The notes under the pieces are model-generated. The model was not told where the DNA came from. It was given only the letters and a program-made list of their open reading frames with translations, and made no database searches. Positions 41,832 to 45,000 of a stretch of 45,000 nucleotides of DNA are shown one piece after another. Both the position numbers and the translations under genes were made by a program. The stretch spans positions 2,122,146 through 2,167,145 of the forward strand of contig RPFO01000034.1 of assembly GCA_009746045.1 (NCBI GenBank), given 5' to 3'. Each line of letters opens with the position of its first letter. The stretch's first letter is position 1. The stretch comes from Mesostigma viride. Lineage: Eukaryota > Streptophyta > Mesostigmatophyceae > Mesostigmatales > Mesostigmataceae.

Positions 41832-41849
41832 ACTACTACATTGCTAAAT

Positions 41850-42797
41850 ATAGGATAATAAAATCGTTAATAAATGTCTCTTGATAGTAATAAATAATGT
41901 TACTTAACTATTTTAAATAAATGTGCTCCCCGCCCCCCCGTTTACGAAAGGCAAAGCCACTTCCGGATTTCTTAGGAGGCCTTGTACGGATGGTGATCCA
42001 CGGGGCAGATTACACATGAGTTGCCGCCAAAAAATCCTACAGCTGTTGTTCAGTCAACCAAGGTCGCGGCAAGTATTCCGTCCTATTAACTATTGTAACG
42101 TCCGTTCCCGTGTCCAAGTGAGGAAACACCGGTAACTGATTTTAAAATATCGTAACAGATGTTTGGCGGAGGTGGTCAAGCTCAGGAGGATATTGTTGTT
42201 GTTGTTGTTGTGTCCCACGCCGCACATGGGCAGCAGAGAATCTTTAGTGGGTGTCAGGAGGATATGGATTTCCCGAAGCGGGGAGAATTGCCATGCTCTC
42301 GGCTCCGGCGACTTCCAACTTACAGGGGCTGCGAGTTGTACAGTTGTGCAGAACAGAATCAACAACAATGGCGGGCTGATTTAACATTTGCTACGGGGAC
42401 GGAATCCGTAACACGTCAAGTCAAACGACAAATATGCAACGATGCGGAGATACTTGGGAACCATGTCCAGCATTTAATGTTGGGTGACGGTGGAAGTTCT
42501 GAAATGTCAAAATAATAGAACCAAATAATAGAAATAATATATCCAGTTCGCCGGAGACGGCGCAGATGTGGCAGTTACAAGAATCCACGAAACACCGACA
42601 AACATTGTCTGTCATCATTAATCAATGCGCACTGAATGCTCAATCCATGAATTGAAACGTGACGAGAGGCGTAATGCCGACAACTGGCGCTGGGCATTCA
42701 TGCCTAATGCTGCCTGAATCTGCGGCGCATGCAGTGCATGTTTTTTACGTAGTTATGTAATTTACGTTTAAGAATCCCCATTTGTTGCTGTACAGCC
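41850..42797. other. Upstream region of the membrane-protein gene; no gene called
   Basis: It contains a (GTT)n tract at 42192..42210 and AT-rich DNA around 41850..41930. An open frame at 42159..42515 (+, 118 codons) is built partly on the GTT tract and has no recognisable motif. The promoter of the gene starting at 42798 should lie here. Confidence 0.35.
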
Positions 42798-45000
42798 ATG
42801 GAAAAGAAAGCCGGATTCCGGATCAAATGGACAACGGAAGCGTTCCGGTTGAATTCGCCTGTTTTAATTCTGCGTTTTTTCTTGATTGTAAGTCTGAACC
42901 GATCCACGGATACATTTCTCGATCACAGCCTCGCCCTGCTCGTATACCTCCATCTTTAGCCCCGCTAATCGCGGGCACCCTTCAATCCCCCTATGCATGC
43001 AGGGATACGTGCATGAGAAGAATTCTCTCGCTCCCCGGATGCGCCCTAGCCTATGACTTTCCGTTGGGAATCGGTCCTCGTTCTGCGCAAGCTAGATGAA
43101 TTGTCACAGTGCCGACTTCCCAAATTAATCGCATCTCTGTTACAGATATCCCGAGCGTATACTGTCATGCCATCTTTGGCCACTTGGGCCATGAGGACAG
43201 ATTGCATGGGGGCGTCGGGACTCTAAGAAAGTCCCCAGTCCTCCAATTTTCGTAATGTGGCAGGTCAGCCCTCGCATCAGTAGACGAAATTGCCCCAGCT
43301 TGATCTCATCCCCAGGGGGCAAACCATGGCTTGCAATGTACGGAGACGCATATAGATTTGTTTTATATGCGTGGGGGCACCTGCCAGCGCCCCCCCCCCC
43401 CCCCACACACACACGCACACCCAACCCGAATCCACACACCTGCTCACTCCATTGCCACTCCAGCCCCCCCACTTTCCCAGGCTCTATGTAAGTGGACACC
43501 CCCACTCTGGCGCAGCTTCCCCCTCCCACCTAAACGTCCCCCCCGCTTTCATCTTTATGCTGGGCTCACCTGCTACTCGTTGGCACGGCCCTGGCATGTT
43601 TCAAAACAAATTTCCCACCGTTGGTTTCGCATTTGAACTGAAAACGTTGATTGCCCATGTTGGTGTTTAATGTTCCCACCGTACAACCAACCCCTGGCCA
43701 CACTCAGCCATCCCCAACCCCAAGAACAGAGACGCACAAGAACAATTCTCATTCCCTATCTCCCATCACAGGACTGTCCTGACTTACCCCCCCTGGTCCC
43801 CCACAGATTCTATTCTTCCCCCACCCACTTCACCCACCACCTTCCCCCAATTGATTTCCCCTCCCCCTGCCCTTCGTCTTTCCTCCTCCCCCGCTTTTGC
43901 ATCCCCCCATTCCTCTTCCTCCCTCTCATCTCCCTCTCTTATCTTCCGCCGCTCCCACCCCCCCCCGGTCCGCCCCCCCCCCCATTGTTTCCTACTCGTC
44001 CCCCTTCTCCCCCCTTCGGCCCCCACGTATATTTTGACAAAAATCGTCGCCACCCCTCCCTTCTTTACCATTTCTTATCCCCTTTCCCACCTCCTCCCTC
44101 CTTTTCCCCTCCTTTTCCCTCCTTTTCCCCTCCTTTTCCCCTCCTTTTCCCCTCCTTTTCCCTCCTTTTCCCCTCCTTTTCCCCTCCTTTTCCCCTCCTT
44201 TTCCCCTCCTTTTCCCCTCCTTTTCCCCTCCTTTTCCCCTCCTTTTCCCCTCCTTTTCCCCTCCTTTCCCCCTCCTTTTCCCCTCCTTTTCCCCTCCTTT
44301 CCCCTTCTTTTCCCCTCCTTTTCCCCTCCTTTCCCCTCTTCCCCTCCTTTTCCCCTCCTTTTCCCCTCCTTTTCCCCTCCTTTTCCCCTCCTTTTCCCCT
44401 CCTTTTCCCCTCCTTTTCCCCTCCTTTTCCCCTCCTTTTCCCCTCCTTTTCCCCTCCTTTTCCCCTCCTTTTCCCCTCCTTTTCCCCTCCTTTTCCCCTC
44501 CTTTTCCCTCCTTTCCCCTCCTTTTCCCCTCCTTTTCCCCTCCTTTCCCCTTCTTTTCCCCTCCTTTTCCCCTCCTTTCCCCTCTTCCCCTCCTTTTCCC
44601 CTCCTTTCCCCTCCTTTTCCCCTCCTTTTCCCCTCCTTTTCCCCTCCTTTTCCCCTCCTTTTCCCCTCCTTTTCCCCTCCTTTTCCCCTCCTTTTCCCTC
44701 CTTTCCCCCTCCCTTATCTCCCCCCGCCCCCCCCCCCCCCTCCCCACCACCACCACCGCCAGGCGATCCTGACGATGGTAATCGGCGGCGCGACCATCAT
44801 CACCTGGTTCGTGACGGCGGAGAACTACTCGCGCAGCGTCGACAGCCTCGCGGGCGTGATCCGCGAGCGCATCTTCCAGACGGTGGAGTACAACCTGTTC
44901 GAGCTCATGGCGGACCGCGAGGAACACGTGAAGATGCTCGCAGGGATGGCGGCCAGCACGCATCTGCTACCTGACACGAGCTGGTCCACGATCGATGCCA
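42798..45000 (+). CDS. Single-pass membrane protein with an extracellular sensor-like domain (5' part only)
   Basis: Exon 1 is 42798..42887 (ATG, 30 codons, donor ATT|GTAAGT); exon 2 starts at 44763 after ..CGCCAG, phase 0, and continues past the window end. The join makes one hydrophobic helix out of both exons: a short basic cytosolic start (MEKKAGFRIKWTTEAFRL), a membrane segment (about residues 20..47, SPVLILRFFLI then AILTMVIGGATIITWF), and an outside domain beginning TAENYSRSVDSLAGVIRERI, then FQTVEYNLFELMADREEH. An N-terminal anchor followed by a helical, Cache-like region is typical of receptor cyclases and kinases in algae and protists, but the effector domain lies beyond the window, so no function is assigned. 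The helix completed across the splice junction is the main support for the model. Confidence 0.7.
44085..44715 (+). repeat. Pyrimidine minisatellite (CCCCTCCTTTT)n, about 57 units, in the intron next to the acceptor
   Basis: Almost every base from about 44085 to 44720 is C or T. The basic unit is the 11-mer CCCCTCCTTTT, with occasional 10-mer and cccctt variants. A variant cluster (tttccccttctttt ... cccctcttcccc) appears at about 44298 and again at about 44544, so a block near 246 bp was itself duplicated. The array ends some 45 nt before the AG of exon 2 (44761..44762), with C-runs and ccacc repeats between. Long glycine/lysine/arginine or proline/serine frames across it are artefacts. Confidence 0.95.

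Noticed and set aside
43670-44974. A 434-codon plus-strand and a 323-codon minus-strand open frame across the pyrimidine array
   Set aside because: They are translations of an 11-bp repeat without stop codons. The true exon from 44763 is in another frame and has membrane-protein features.

Overview
The window reads as nuclear DNA of a eukaryote, most plausibly a unicellular green-lineage alga or a related protist. Host genes are split by GT-AG introns. Intergenic space is full of layered transposable elements and microsatellites, and there are no bacterial operons. The LINE ORF2 carries a C-terminal zinc-knuckle like those common in plants and green algae. The lineage is an inference; no rRNA or organelle gene is present to fix it.

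Three host genes can be modelled. (1) A tubulin-tyrosine-ligase-like (TTL) gene, + strand 9205..13299, has 3 exons, 737 codons and an apparent signal peptide. (2) A complete TMEM120/TACAN-family membrane protein gene, - strand 32232..35892, has 4 exons, all introns in phase 0, and 357 codons. (3) The 5' end of a single-pass membrane protein, + strand from 42798, has its first exon, a 1.9 kb intron and the start of exon 2 before the window ends.

The rest is mostly mobile DNA. From left to right: two small MITEs (3..432); a 5'-truncated ORF1-type retroelement copy (2039..2716); a TTAA-flanked piggyBac-type non-autonomous element (3764..5119); a decayed piggyBac transposase (6181..8505, -); the TTL gene with a MITE in intron 2; a foldback DNA element (13892..17220) invaded by a 2.0 kb ORF1-only retroelement (15160..17154); a second ORF1-only copy (23052..25447) invaded by a third, truncated one (24696..25054); a Mutator-like transposase with AT-hooks and a C-terminal PHD finger, broken by frameshifts (26727..29191); ORF1 and RT remnants (25840..26230, 29833..30762, 31343..31637); the TMEM120 gene; two more MITEs (36579..36884, 36911..37105); a heptamer minisatellite (37400..37660); a 5'-truncated LINE with an 18-bp target duplication (37927..41831); and the truncated receptor-like gene with a very large pyrimidine minisatellite before its second exon.

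The most notable system is the ORF1-only retroelement family. It looks analogous to mammalian HAL1 'half-LINEs': a 5'UTR, an L1-like ORF1 (coiled coil, RNA-binding core, C-terminal domain), a 3'UTR, a terminal hairpin and a (TAAT)n-like tail, with no ORF2. Two full-length copies of nearly equal length and two truncated copies have visible target-site duplications. The 3' hairpin is shared with otherwise different 3'UTRs and shows compensatory base changes, which points to a common recognition structure for a trans-acting LINE machinery. A second theme is that tandem repeats rich in pyrimidines pile up just upstream of several 3' splice sites.
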